From assembly GCF_004197395.1 (NCBI RefSeq), contig NZ_SELS01000010.1:142446-206445 (forward strand): 64,000 nt of DNA, written 5' to 3'. The position numbers were made by a program, and so were the translations under genes. Shown one piece after another: positions 26,621-35,850 of this stretch; the stretch's first letter is position 1, and each line of letters starts with the position of its first letter. Source of the stretch: Paraburkholderia sp. UYCP14C. GTDB taxonomy: Bacteria > Pseudomonadota > Gammaproteobacteria > Burkholderiales > Burkholderiaceae. The notes beneath the pieces were generated by a model. That model worked only from the letters and a program-made list of their open reading frames with translations. It was not told the DNA's origin and did no database searches.

Positions 26621-27565
26621 TCAGACGACGTTCGCCTTTACCGACACCGCCGCACCCGCTGCCGGCAAATCTGCGTCGACCGTACCGTCTGTCCCTTCCT
26701 GCGACGCCACCAGCGTGCGCCGCAGCGCATTGAGCGCCGACGAAAAATGCCCGCGTCGCCACACTAGCAGCGTGTCGAGCACGCCGATCTCGGGCAACTC
26801 GTGAACCGCGATATTGCTCGTGTCGCCCTGCAGATCGAGCACCGAGCGCGGCGCGACCGCGACGCCCGCGCCGGCCGCCACGCATGCGACGATCGCGTGA
26901 TACGAGCCGAGCTCCAGCACGCGCGCCGGGCGTACGCCATGCTCCAGATACCACTTCTCGATATACGCGCGGTAAGCGCAGCCCCGCTCGAACGCGATCA
27001 GTGTCGATAGCGCGATGTCGCGCACTTCGCGAATCGGCCGATGTCCTCGCGGCGTCAGCATCACCAGTTCCTCGCGAAACACCGGCACGGTCTCGAACAG
27101 CTCACCGAGCGAAGCGGGATCGAGCGGCGTGGCGACCAGTGCGGCATCGACCTCGAACTCGCGGACCCGCTCGATCAGCTTGCCGGTTGTGCCGATTTCC
27201 AGCTCCAGCTCGACGGCCGGCCATTGCTGGTGATATTGCGCGAGCAGCCCCGGCAGACGCGTCGCCGCCACGCTTTCCATCGCGCCCAAACGCAGACGCC
27301 CGCTCGGACGATCCTCGCGCACCGCGTGCCGCGCCTCGTCGGCGAGCGCGAGCAGCCGTTCCGCGTAGGGCAGCAGCGTCTCGCCGGCCGGCGTCAGCAC
27401 GAGCCGGCGGCCGTCGCGGATGAACAGCTCGGTGCCGAGCTGCTCCTCGAGTTGCTTGATGCGCGTGGTCACGTTCGATTGCACGCGATTGAGCTTCGCG
27501 GCGGCGCGCGTCACGCCGTTTTCGCGCACGACGGCGCGAAAAATGGTCAGAGCGGCCAGATCCAT
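26621..27565 (-). CDS. LysR family transcriptional regulator
   Basis: A 314-residue LysR regulator. The winged helix-turn-helix is at residues 1-60 (MDLAALTIFRAVVRENGVTR, then AAAKLNRVQSNVTTRIKQLE). The effector domain starts near 90 with RLRLGAMESVAATRLPGLLA. It is divergent from an MFS transporter gene with a concentric dyad in the 101-bp gap, so it very probably controls that transporter and itself. The effector is unknown. Confidence 0.93.
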   Translation of the reverse strand: MDLAALTIFRAVVRENGVTRAAAKLNRVQSNVTTRIKQLEEQLGTELFIRDGRRLVLTPAGETLLPYAERLLALADEARHAVREDRPSGRLRLGAMESVAATRLPGLLAQYHQQWPAVELELEIGTTGKLIERVREFEVDAALVATPLDPASLGELFETVPVFREELVMLTPRGHRPIREVRDIALSTLIAFERGCAYRAYIEKWYLEHGVRPARVLELGSYHAIVACVAAGAGVAVAPRSVLDLQGDTSNIAVHELPEIGVLDTLLVWRRGHFSSALNALRRTLVASQEGTDGTVDADLPAAGAAVSVKANVV

Positions 27566-27619
27566 GATTCTCTCCCAGCGATGATGGACATTCTAATTAT
27601 TCATTTTTCGTGATTGAAA

Positions 27620-27658
27620 GGTCAAGCTAACATGGTTTCATACCATCGCCGTTTGACC
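27620..27658. promoter_or_regulatory. Putative LysR operator (nested dyad)
   Basis: GGTCAA (27620-27625) and TTGACC (27653-27658) are inverted and share the centre (27639) of an inner perfect repeat ATGGT (27632-27636) / ACCAT (27642-27646). The site lies in the divergent LysR/MFS gap and ends 9 bp before the MFS ATG. Confidence 0.5.
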
Positions 27659-27666
27659 GTCCGATC

Positions 27667-28992
27667 ATGAACGACCTTGCTTCCCACGCGTCCCCACGCT
27701 TTCATGAACCTCACGCCGCCCGGCGCGCGGCGCTCGCCTGCATGGTGACGCTGGCCGTCGCGCTCGGCATCGGGCGCTTCGCGTTTACGCCGCTGCTGCC
27801 GCTGATGCTGCACGGCGCCGCGCTCGGCCAGCCGCAGATTGATATCCAGCACGGCGGCTGGCTCGCGTCGTTCAACTACGCCGGCTATTTCGCCGGCGCG
27901 ATGACCTGCGCGGCGCTGCGCGCCGACCCCGCGCGCATGGTGCGCGTCGGACTCGTCGCAACGGTGCTCCTGACACTCGCGATGGGCGTCACCGGCCAGT
28001 TCTGGGTGTGGGCGCTGGTGCGCTTCGTCGCCGGCGCGGTCAGCGCATGGACCTTCGTGTTCGCGTCGCAGTGGGGTTTGCGGCGGCTCGCCGAACTCGG
28101 CGCGCATGCGTGGAGCGGGGTCATCTATACGGGGCCGGGCGTGGGGATCGTCGGAACCGGTTTGCTGGTCAGCGTCGCGGGCGGCTATGGCGCGGTGGCC
28201 GGATGGATCGGCTTTGCGGTGATCGGCGCGGGGCTGTCGGTGCTGGTGTGGCCGGTGTTCGGGGATGCGCGGCATGCGGGTACAGCGAAGCAGGCCGTTG
28301 CAAGCTCCACAACGGCAAAACCCGCCGCAACACCCGCCTCCGGATCGCGCGCCGGCGCAAAACAGCCGCCCCTTGCGGCCGGCAGTCAGACGAGCCATGC
28401 CCTCCACCGCGCCGACGCATTCTGGCTGGTCCTGCTCTACAGTATCCCGGGCTTCGGCTACATCATCACCGCGACCTTTCTGCCGGTCATCGCGCGCCAC
28501 GCATTGCCGGGCTCGGCGTGGCCGGACCTGTTCTGGCCGATGTTCGGCGCGGCGCTGATCGTCGGCGCGTTGCTCGCCGCGCGTTTGCCCGTGCATTGGG
28601 ACAACCGCGCGCTGCTCGCGGGCTCGTATGTGCTGCAGGCGCTCGGCATCGCGTTGGGCATCGTGTGGCCGACGGCGGGCGGGTTTTCGCTCGGCAGCAT
28701 CCTGATCGGCCTGCCGTTTACCGCGATCACGCTATTCGCGATGCGCGAGGCGCGGCGTCTGCGCGGCGACGACGCGGCCGGGCTGATGGGGTATGCGACG
28801 GCGGCCTATGGCATCGGTCAGATCGCCGGTCCGCTGGTGGCCGCGCCGATTGCCGCGCACACGGGGTCGTTTTCGCCGGCGCTGTGGCTCGCCGCGGGCG
28901 CGCTGCTGGCGGGGGCGGCGGGACTGATCGCGGTGACGCGCGTGACGCGCGCCCCGCGCCGTGGCCGCATGCCGGATTGCGGTTGCAGCTAA
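27667..28992 (+). CDS. MFS transporter, YbfB/YjiJ type
   Basis: A 441-residue major facilitator protein with about 12 helices. The first helix region reads ALACMVTLAVALGIGRFAFT, with the arginine-containing GIGRFAFTPLLPLM pattern of the YbfB/YjiJ group, followed by GGWLASFNYAGYFAGAM. A long Ala/Lys/Thr-rich loop (about residues 200-240) joins the halves; the second half starts at ADAFWLVLLYSIPGFGYII. The substrate is unknown. Its control is probably by the divergent LysR regulator. Confidence 0.9.
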   Translation: MNDLASHASPRFHEPHAARRAALACMVTLAVALGIGRFAFTPLLPLMLHGAALGQPQIDIQHGGWLASFNYAGYFAGAMTCAALRADPARMVRVGLVATVLLTLAMGVTGQFWVWALVRFVAGAVSAWTFVFASQWGLRRLAELGAHAWSGVIYTGPGVGIVGTGLLVSVAGGYGAVAGWIGFAVIGAGLSVLVWPVFGDARHAGTAKQAVASSTTAKPAATPASGSRAGAKQPPLAAGSQTSHALHRADAFWLVLLYSIPGFGYIITATFLPVIARHALPGSAWPDLFWPMFGAALIVGALLAARLPVHWDNRALLAGSYVLQALGIALGIVWPTAGGFSLGSILIGLPFTAITLFAMREARRLRGDDAAGLMGYATAAYGIGQIAGPLVAAPIAAHTGSFSPALWLAAGALLAGAAGLIAVTRVTRAPRRGRMPDCGCS

Positions 28993-29091
28993 GACCCAAA
29001 AAAAGACTCAAAAACAAATCTCGCACGAGCGCACTAAAATGACCGCTTCCCGTCATTCCCATGCGCCCGTTGCCGGGCGCGTCGCTCGACC

Positions 29092-30123
29092 ATGCAACAT
29101 TTCGCGTCCGATAACTACGCCGGCATCTGTCCCGAAGCGCTCGACGCGCTGATCGCCGCCAACAACAGCGGCCACGAGCCGGCCTACGGCGACGACTCGT
29201 GGACCAACCAGGTGTGCGACCGTCTGCGCGACCTGTTCCAGACCGATTGCGAAGTGTTCTTCGTGTTCAACGGCACCGCGGCCAATTCGCTCGCGCTCGC
29301 GTCGCTGTGCCAGTCGTACCACTCGGTGATCTGCCACGAACTCGCGCATATCGAGACCGACGAATGCGGCGGCCCCGAGTTCTTTTCAGGCGGCTCGAAG
29401 CTGCTGACGGCGCCCGGCATCGGCGGCAAGCTCACGCCCGATGCGATCGAAGCCATCGTCACACGGCGCGCCGATATCCACTATCCGAAGCCGAAGGTCG
29501 TCACGCTGACGCAGTCGACCGAGGTCGGCACCGTCTACAGCGTCGAGGAAGTGCGCGCGATCGCGGCGATCGCGAAGCGCCGTCATCTGAAGGTGCACAT
29601 GGACGGCGCGCGCTTCGCGAACGCGGTCGCCGCGCTCGACGTGCATCCGTCGGAAATCACGTGGCGCGCGGGCGTCGATGTGCTGTGCTTCGGCGGCACC
29701 AAGAACGGCTTGCCGGTCGGCGAGGCGGTGGTGTTCTTCGACCGCGCGCTCGCCGACGATTTCGCCTATCGGCTGAAGCAGGCCGGACAGCTCGCGTCGA
29801 AAATGCGCTTCATCTCCGCGCCATGGCTCGGTCTGCTCGACAACGACGTGTGGTTGCGCAATGCGCGTCACGCGAACGCGATGGCGCGTTTGCTGGAGAC
29901 GCGGTTGCAGGAAATCCCGGGCGTGAGCATCATGTTTCCGAGCGAATCGAACGCGGTATTCGCGCAGTTGCCGCCGCCCGCCGCGAAGGCGATGCGCGCG
30001 CGCGGCTGGAAGTTCTACGAGTTCATCGGCGCGGGCGGTTGCCGGCTGATGTGCGCGTGGGACACCCAGCCCGAGACGGTCGAGCGTTTCGCCGCCGACG
30101 TGCGCGAACTGTGCGTCGCGTGA
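29092..30123 (+). CDS. ltaE: Low-specificity L-threonine aldolase
   Basis: A PLP fold-type I enzyme cleaving L-threonine or L-allo-threonine to glycine and acetaldehyde. FASDNYAGICPEALDAL is the conserved N-terminus. The cofactor-binding Asp lies in KVHMDGARFANA (about residue 171), and the Schiff-base Lys is Lys204 in CFGGTKNGLPVGEAV. Length (343) matches the family. It lies 99 bp after the MFS gene on the same strand, and a link with that transporter (for example amino-acid export) is possible but unproven. Confidence 0.93.
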   Translation: MQHFASDNYAGICPEALDALIAANNSGHEPAYGDDSWTNQVCDRLRDLFQTDCEVFFVFNGTAANSLALASLCQSYHSVICHELAHIETDECGGPEFFSGGSKLLTAPGIGGKLTPDAIEAIVTRRADIHYPKPKVVTLTQSTEVGTVYSVEEVRAIAAIAKRRHLKVHMDGARFANAVAALDVHPSEITWRAGVDVLCFGGTKNGLPVGEAVVFFDRALADDFAYRLKQAGQLASKMRFISAPWLGLLDNDVWLRNARHANAMARLLETRLQEIPGVSIMFPSESNAVFAQLPPPAAKAMRARGWKFYEFIGAGGCRLMCAWDTQPETVERFAADVRELCVA

Positions 30124-30260
30124 TGGAAGACGTGCGGGAGGTCGTTGGAATCCGGGCGACCACCAACGCCGCGCGCGCATAGCGTCACCGAACCACTTCA
30201 TCCAGCCGCACGCGAACTCCAACCCGTCAAAAACACGAGATCAAAGAGACGTCCCCCGCC

Positions 30261-30791
30261 ATGACCGAGTACCGATTCTGTCCCCGCTGCGCGAAGCCCC
30301 TGACCGAGCGCGTCGACCCCGACCACGAGGGCGGCCGCGTCCGTCAGAGCTGTCCCGATACCGCGTGCGGCTATGTCCATTGGAACAATCCGCTGCCGGT
30401 CGTCGCCGCGATCGTCGAGTACGAGGGCAAGATTCTGCTCGCGCGCAATGCCGCATGGCAGGAGGGCATGTTCGCGCTGATCACCGGCTTCCTCGAAAAC
30501 GGCGAGACGCCGGAGCAGGGCATCGCGCGCGAAGTGATGGAGGAGACGTCGCTGCACACGGAGTCGGTCGAGCTGATCGGCGTGTACGAATTCATCCGCA
30601 AGAACGAGCTGATCGTCGCGTATCACGTGAAGGCGCACGGGACGATCGCGCTGTCGCCCGAACTGCTCGAATACCGGCTCGTCGAGCCCGCGAAGCTGCG
30701 GCCGTGGCGCGCGGGCACGGGACAGGCGCTCGGCGAATGGATGCGGCGGCGCGGTCTGCCGTTCGAGTTCGTCGAGCGGCCGGGGCAGTGA
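30261..30791 (+). CDS. NUDIX hydrolase with N-terminal zinc ribbon
   Basis: A 176-residue protein in which a four-Cys ribbon (Cys7, Cys10, Cys31, Cys36) precedes a Nudix domain, the architecture of NADH pyrophosphatase-like (NUDIX-4 zinc-ribbon) proteins. The Nudix box starts at Gly76 (GFLENGETPEQGIAREVMEE). The usual Gly after EE-x is Ser here (EETSL), a mild variation. NNPLPVVAAIVEYEGKILLA is the standard entry strand. It is too short to be full NudC, which also carries the SQPWPFPxS motif, absent here. The substrate is unknown. Confidence 0.88.
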   Translation: MTEYRFCPRCAKPLTERVDPDHEGGRVRQSCPDTACGYVHWNNPLPVVAAIVEYEGKILLARNAAWQEGMFALITGFLENGETPEQGIAREVMEETSLHTESVELIGVYEFIRKNELIVAYHVKAHGTIALSPELLEYRLVEPAKLRPWRAGTGQALGEWMRRRGLPFEFVERPGQ

Positions 30792-30977
30792 AGCACTGCG
30801 CCGATCGAGCCGCAACATTGGCCAGCACACAGACAACGCGGATGATCCAGACAACATAGAGACAGCCCCCAGCGCACCCGGCACCACCCGACACAGCCCA
30901 CCCATCGGCGCGTCACCGAACCGATCATCCACGACAAGCAGCGGTCAATGAGCGCACGCTCAGGGAGAAGCAACGGC

Positions 30978-32126
30978 ATGGCCTACATCTACTACCTGAC
31001 CCATATTCATCTGGGCTACGACGCACTGTCGCAACTGTCGTCCGAGTGCGCGCGCATCGGCATCAAGCGGCCTCTGGTGATCAGCGACAAGGGCGTCGTC
31101 GCGGCCGGCATCGCGCAACAGGCGCTCGACGCGCTGAAGCTCGGCGAGGTGCCGCTGTTCGACGACACGCCGTCGAATCCGACCGAGGCAATGGTGCTCG
31201 CGGCCGCCCAGCTGTATCGCGACGAGGGCTGCGACGGGCTGATCGCGGTGGGCGGCGGGTCGTCGATCGATCTCGCGAAAGGCGTCGCGATCGCGGCCAC
31301 GCATCCGGGGCCGCTCACGCAGTACGCGACGATCGAAGGCGGCAGCGCGAAGATCACCGACGCCGTCGCGCCGCTGATCGCGATTCCGACCACGGCCGGC
31401 ACCGGCAGCGAAGTCGCGCGCGGCGCGATCGTGATCCTGAACGACGGCCGCAAGCTCGGCTTTCATTCGTGGAGTCTGCTGCCGAAATCGGCGCTGTGCG
31501 ATCCGGGCCTCACGCTCGGCCTGCCGCCGGGACTGACCGCCGCGACCGGCATGGACGCAATCGCGCATTGCATCGAGACCTTCCTCGCGCCGGCCTTCAA
31601 TCCGCCCGCCGACGGCATCGCGCTCGACGGCCTCGAACGCGCGTGGCATAGCATCGAGCGCGCGTGCGCGGACGGCCAGGATCGCGAGGCGCGCCTGAAC
31701 ATGATGAGCGCGTCGATGCAGGGCGCGATGGCGTTCCAGAAGGGTCTCGGCTGTGTGCACTCGCTGTCGCATCCGTTGGGCGGCCTGAAGGTGAACGGCC
31801 GCACCTCGCTGCATCACGGCACGCTGAACGCGGTCGTGCTGCCCGCGGTGCTGCGCTTCAACGAGCGCGCGCCGAGCGTGGTGGCCGAGCGTCGCTATGC
31901 GCGCATGCGTCGCGTGATGGGAGTGCCCGAGCATACCGAACTCGCGCAGGCGCTGTTCGACATGACGGCGCGGCTCGGTTTGCCGACCGGCCTCGGGCAG
32001 ATGGGCGTCGACGAAAGCATGTTCGACAAGGTCGTGCAGGGCGCGCTGCTCGACCATTGCCATCGCACGAATCCGCGCGAGGCGAGCGCCGACGACTATC
32101 GCCGCATGCTGACCGAGTCGTTGTGA
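30978..32126 (+). CDS. Iron-containing alcohol dehydrogenase
   Basis: A 382-residue group III dehydrogenase using NAD(P)H. The nucleotide site is CDGLIAVGGGSSIDLAKGVA (about residues 85-104), then IPTTAGTGSEV. The metal ligands fit GMDAIAHCIETF (Asp and His near 194-198) and SLSHPLGGLKV plus HHGTLNAVVLP (His near 265 and 280). The pattern is nearest to 4-hydroxybutyrate dehydrogenase or maleylacetate-reductase-like enzymes, without proof. GGGAGA precedes ATG 30978. It lies 96 bp before the thioesterase-liv operon on the same strand and may belong to it. Confidence 0.9.
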   Translation: MAYIYYLTHIHLGYDALSQLSSECARIGIKRPLVISDKGVVAAGIAQQALDALKLGEVPLFDDTPSNPTEAMVLAAAQLYRDEGCDGLIAVGGGSSIDLAKGVAIAATHPGPLTQYATIEGGSAKITDAVAPLIAIPTTAGTGSEVARGAIVILNDGRKLGFHSWSLLPKSALCDPGLTLGLPPGLTAATGMDAIAHCIETFLAPAFNPPADGIALDGLERAWHSIERACADGQDREARLNMMSASMQGAMAFQKGLGCVHSLSHPLGGLKVNGRTSLHHGTLNAVVLPAVLRFNERAPSVVAERRYARMRRVMGVPEHTELAQALFDMTARLGLPTGLGQMGVDESMFDKVVQGALLDHCHRTNPREASADDYRRMLTESL

Positions 32127-32155
32127 CGGGGTCGCCAGCACTGAAGCGCGCTAAC

Positions 32156-32177
32156 AAAAAGGGGCCGCCCGGCCCCT
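32156..32177. terminator. Hairpin with T-tail on the minus strand
   Basis: GGGGCC (32161-32166) pairs with GGCCCC (32171-32176) over a four-base loop. Five A precede it, which is a T-run on the minus strand only. All neighbouring genes run on the plus strand, so it would stop antisense transcription or act as a weak plus-strand hairpin after the dehydrogenase. Confidence 0.45.
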
Positions 32178-32222
32178 GAAACCGCAACCGAGCCACCTCG
32201 CATCCACCCACCGCCTCGCCCG

Positions 32223-32672
32223 ATGAACAAACCCGCCCCCGCCGGCCGCGCCGCGTATCCGCATTTCCTGCCGATCACCACGCGCTGGATGGACAACGAC
32301 GTCTACGGCCACGTGAACAACGTCGTCTACTACAGCTATTTCGACACCGTCGTGAACGAGTATCTGATCCGCGCGGGCGTGCTCGATGTCGAGCACGGCG
32401 CGACGATTGGGCTGGTCGTCGAGACGCAGTGCAACTACTTCGCGCCGCTGGTGTTTCCCGATCTTATCGAAGCAGGCCTGCGCGTCACGCGGCTCGGCAC
32501 GTCGAGCGTGCGCTACGAGGTCGGGCTGTTCCGCGACGGCGACGCCGTGCCCGCCGCGCAGGGACATTTCGTGCACGTCTACGTGGATCGCGCGACGCGC
32601 CGTCCGGTGAATCTGCCCGCCGAACTGCGCGCGGCGCTCGAACCGTTGTGCGTCGCCGGCCCGGCGGACTAG
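32223..32672 (+). CDS. Acyl-CoA thioesterase (4HBT hot-dog family)
   Basis: A 149-residue single hot-dog domain that hydrolyses acyl-CoA thioesters in the cytoplasm. The active-site helix entry [20 protein letters not shown] (about residues 20-39), with Asp before YGHVNN, is the 4-hydroxybenzoyl-CoA thioesterase pattern. The strand [15 protein letters not shown] follows. Its stop lies 4 bp before livH, so it is translated with a branched-chain-type ABC importer. This suggests the imported compound is activated to, or released from, a CoA ester. Confidence 0.9.
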   Translation: MNKPAPAGRAAYPHFLPITTRWMDNDVYGHVNNVVYYSYFDTVVNEYLIRAGVLDVEHGATIGLVVETQCNYFAPLVFPDLIEAGLRVTRLGTSSVRYEVGLFRDGDAVPAAQGHFVHVYVDRATRRPVNLPAELRAALEPLCVAGPAD

Positions 32673-32676
32673 ACGC

Positions 32677-33615
32677 GTGCAGTCGTTCATCATCACTCTG
32701 CTCAACGGCCTGAGCTACGGGCTGTTGCTGTTCATGCTGTCGGCCGGGCTGACGCTGATTTTCAGCATGCTCGGCGTGCTCAACTTCGCGCACGCGAGCT
32801 TCTACATGCTCGGCGCGTACGTCGGCTTTTCGGTGGCGGCGCACGCCGGTTTCTGGAGCGCGCTGGTGGTCGCGCCGCTCGTCGTCGGTCTGCTAGGCGC
32901 GGCGCTCGAACGCTGGCTGCTGCGGCGCGTGCGCGGGCACGGTCATCTGCCCGAACTGCTGCTGACGTTCGGCGCCGCGTATCTGCTCGGTGAGCTCGTC
33001 AAGCTCGGCTGGGGGCTCAGTCCGCTGTCGGCGAGGATTCCGGCGGTGCTCGACGGCCCGCTGTTCTCGCTGTACGGGGCGGTCTTCACGCGCTATCGCG
33101 CGTTCATGATGGCGGTGTCGCTCGCGATGCTCGCCGCGCTCGTCGCGGTGCTGCGTGTGTCGAAGACGGGCTTGATCGTGCGCGCCGCGCTCACCCATGC
33201 GCAGGCCGTCGAAGCGCTCGGCCACAACGTGCCGCGCGTGTTCACCGGCGTGTTCGCGGCCGGCACCGCGCTCGCCGCGCTGGCCGGCGTGATCGGCGCG
33301 CCGCTGTTCGTGATCGAGCCGGCGATGGCGGAGTCGCTCGGCTCGATCGTGTTCGTCGTGGTCGTGATCGGCGGGCTCGGGTCGCTGAGCGGTGCGCTCG
33401 TCGCGTCGCTGCTGGTGGGATGCGTGCAGACGCTCGCGGTCGCGAGCGATCTGTCGCTCGGCGACGTGGTGTCGCTCGCCGGCGCGGTGCTGCCGCCCGA
33501 ATGGGACGCGCTGACGCTCGCGCAACTCGCGCCGCTGCTGCCGTACCTGCTGCTCGTCGCGGTGCTGGCACTGAAGCCGCGCGGGCTGTTCGGACGGCGT
33601 GACGATCATGCGTAA
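32677..33615 (+). CDS. livH: Branched-chain-type ABC transporter permease LivH
   Basis: A 312-residue inner-membrane permease of the HAAT family. It opens with the family-typical NGLSYGLLLFMLSAGLTLIF and LGVLNFAHASFYMLGAYVGF; the LNFAHGxxxMLGAY pattern is diagnostic. The coupling loop lies around VRAALTHAQAVEALGHNVPR. GTG 32677 begins 5 bases after the thioesterase stop. HAAT systems carry branched amino acids, amides, urea or aromatic acids, and the substrate here is unknown. The ATG of livM lies inside its last codons. Confidence 0.93.
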   Translation: MQSFIITLLNGLSYGLLLFMLSAGLTLIFSMLGVLNFAHASFYMLGAYVGFSVAAHAGFWSALVVAPLVVGLLGAALERWLLRRVRGHGHLPELLLTFGAAYLLGELVKLGWGLSPLSARIPAVLDGPLFSLYGAVFTRYRAFMMAVSLAMLAALVAVLRVSKTGLIVRAALTHAQAVEALGHNVPRVFTGVFAAGTALAALAGVIGAPLFVIEPAMAESLGSIVFVVVVIGGLGSLSGALVASLLVGCVQTLAVASDLSLGDVVSLAGAVLPPEWDALTLAQLAPLLPYLLLVAVLALKPRGLFGRRDDHA

Positions 33616-35053
33616 GCGGCGCGCACGGTCCGGGCAGGTCGCGTCGTTGGGTGGGGCGGGGTCGTCCGCGCGAGCCGGGTTCCCGCGGCGCGCGTCGGTT
33701 GATCCTGCGGCGCCCACGCCGCCCGCTCCGCCATCGACCCCGCGCGTGCGCGCGCTCGCGCCGTGGCTCGCGCTCGTCGCCTTTCTGGCCGTGCCGCCTT
33801 TCATCTGGCCACACAGCTGGATGCTCGCGTATCTCGCGCAAAGCGCGACGATGATCGTGTTCGCGCTGTCGTACAACCTGCTGCTCGGCGAGACCGGGCT
33901 GCTGTCGTTCGGGCACGCCGCCTATGCGGGGCTCGGCGCGTTGATCGCCGCACGCGTGTTCAACGCGGGCGGCGTGCCGCTCGTGCTGCTGCCGTTGGTC
34001 GGCGGTATCGGCGGCGCGCTAGCCGGCGTACTGTTCGGCTTCATCGCGACGCGCCGTGCCGGCACCGCATTCGCGATGATCACGCTCGGTCTCGGCGAGC
34101 TCGTCGTCGCGGCCGCGTGGACGCTGCCGGGCTGGTTCGGCGGCGAGGCCGGCGTCGCGATCGATCGCGCGAGCGGGCCGCCCCTCGGCGGCTGGAGCTT
34201 TGGGCCGGCGCGCGAGGCCTACGTGCTGATCGCGCTGTGGTGCGTCGGCGCGAGTGTCGCGATGTTCGCGTTGTCGCGCACGCCGTTCATGCGGCTCGCG
34301 AATGCAGTGCGCGACAACCCGGCGCGCGCCGCGGCGATCGGCTGCTATCCGCGCCGGGTTCGCTATGGCGTGGTCGTGCTGTCGGCGTTTTTCGCGGGCA
34401 TCGCGGGGACACTCGGGCTGATCAATATCGAACTCGTGTCGACCGAGAGCGTCGGCATGATGCGCTCGGGCGCGGTGTTGATCGCGACCGTGATCGGCGG
34501 CACGGCGGCGTTCTTCGGGCCGGTCGCGGGGGCGATCGTGCTGACGTTTTTCAGCGTGGTGGTCGCGACTGTCACGCGGGCGTGGCTGTTCTATCTCGGG
34601 CTGTTTTTCGTCGTGGTCGTGATGGCCGCGCCGGATGGGCTCGCGGGCTTTGCCTCCCGGCAGACGGCGCGAATTGCGGCCAATGGCTGGCGACGTTGCC
34701 GCGCCGCGTATTTGTGGAGCGCGGCGGCGGGGTTGCTGTGGCTCGCGGGGATCGTGCTCGCGGTGCAGTGGGCCTATGCGGCGCAGTTCGGCGCGGATGA
34801 AGGCTCGGCGTTCGGAGTGATCTTTGGCGCAGGTGCCGGTGCCCGTGCCGGTGCGGCTGCGGATGTCTCTGGCGCGTCCCCGCTGTCTGCACTCGCCGCC
34901 TCGCCATTGCATCTCGCGCTTGCGCTCCTTGCGCTCGCAGTCCTGATCGCGCTGTCCACCCGCGGCGCGTTGCGCGCGCATGCACGCGTCGCCGCCGACG
35001 CCCACGCACGCGCACGCGCACGCGCAACACGATCCCCCGGAGCCACACGATGA
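33608..35053 (+). CDS. livM: Branched-chain-type ABC transporter permease LivM with extended C-terminus
   Basis: The second HAAT permease; core motifs are ALSYNLLLGETGLLSFGHAA and FAMITLGLGELVVA, with the EAA-like loop NAVRDNPARAAAIGCYPRRV. ATG 33608 overlaps the livH stop by eight bases; GTG 33599 is an alternative. At 481 residues it is longer than the usual 320-430. About 120 extra residues after QTARIAANGWRRC contain two more hydrophobic helices separated by a Gly/Ala-rich stretch, and an Arg/Ala/His-rich tail. About 50 N-terminal residues are Arg/Pro-rich. Its stop overlaps the livG start (ATGA). Confidence 0.9.
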   Translation: MRKRRARSGQVASLGGAGSSARAGFPRRASVDPAAPTPPAPPSTPRVRALAPWLALVAFLAVPPFIWPHSWMLAYLAQSATMIVFALSYNLLLGETGLLSFGHAAYAGLGALIAARVFNAGGVPLVLLPLVGGIGGALAGVLFGFIATRRAGTAFAMITLGLGELVVAAAWTLPGWFGGEAGVAIDRASGPPLGGWSFGPAREAYVLIALWCVGASVAMFALSRTPFMRLANAVRDNPARAAAIGCYPRRVRYGVVVLSAFFAGIAGTLGLINIELVSTESVGMMRSGAVLIATVIGGTAAFFGPVAGAIVLTFFSVVVATVTRAWLFYLGLFFVVVVMAAPDGLAGFASRQTARIAANGWRRCRAAYLWSAAAGLLWLAGIVLAVQWAYAAQFGADEGSAFGVIFGAGAGARAGAAADVSGASPLSALAASPLHLALALLALAVLIALSTRGALRAHARVAADAHARARARATRSPGATR

Positions 35054-35850
35054 TCCCCGCACTCGCGCTCTACGGCATCGAAAAACGCTTCGGCTCGACG
35101 CAAATACTGCGCGGTGTCGATCTCGCCATCGAGCCCGGCGAGCGCCACGCGCTGATTGGCCCAAACGGCGCGGGCAAGTCGACGCTGTTCAACCTGATCG
35201 GGGGCGGCACGCGGCCGAGCGCCGGGCGCATCCATCTGTTCGGCGCGGACATCACGCGGCTCGCACCGGCCGCGATCGCGCGCCGCGGCCTCGCGCGCAG
35301 CTTTCAGAGCACCAGCGTGTTCACGCGGCTGTCCGTGTTCGACAACTTGCGCTGCGCGGCGCAGCTTGCCGAGCGCGATCGCACACGCTGGTGGCAGCGC
35401 TTGACCGGCACGGCCACGGTCGATGCGCGCGCCGCCAAGGTGCTCGACGCGGTCGGCCTCGGCGCGCGCCGCGACGTCGCGGCCGGCACGCTCAGCTACG
35501 CGGAGCAGCGCGCGCTCGACCTCGGCATCGCGCTCGCGGGCGGCGCGCACACGCTGCTGCTCGACGAGCCGACCGCGGGCATGAATCGCGCGGAAGCGGC
35601 CCGCGCGATCGAACTGATCCGCAATACCACCGCGGGCCGCACGCTGCTGATGGTCGAGCACGACATGGATGCGGTGTTCGCGATCGCCGATCGGATTTCG
35701 GTGCTGGTGCAGGGGCGCATCATCGCGAGCGGGTCGCCGGGGGCGATTCGCGCGGACGCGGCGGTGCGGGCCGCGTATCTGGGCGAGGGCTTCGAGATCG
35801 GCCCGGGCGCACGGGCTGGTGATGGACCGTGCAACGGGGCACGGCGATGA
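35050..35850 (+). CDS. livG: Branched-chain-type ABC transporter ATPase LivG
   Basis: A 266-residue nucleotide-binding subunit. Walker A is [14 protein letters not shown] (about residues 37-50), the LivG-typical GLARSFQSTSVF follows, the signature is AGTLSYAEQRALDLGIALAG (a LSYGEQ variant), and Walker B is LLLDEPTAGMN. The D-loop and switch His are in LLMVEHDMDAVFAIADRI. ATGA overlaps join it to livM and to livF, so translation is coupled. Confidence 0.95.
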   Translation: MIPALALYGIEKRFGSTQILRGVDLAIEPGERHALIGPNGAGKSTLFNLIGGGTRPSAGRIHLFGADITRLAPAAIARRGLARSFQSTSVFTRLSVFDNLRCAAQLAERDRTRWWQRLTGTATVDARAAKVLDAVGLGARRDVAAGTLSYAEQRALDLGIALAGGAHTLLLDEPTAGMNRAEAARAIELIRNTTAGRTLLMVEHDMDAVFAIADRISVLVQGRIIASGSPGAIRADAAVRAAYLGEGFEIGPGARAGDGPCNGARR

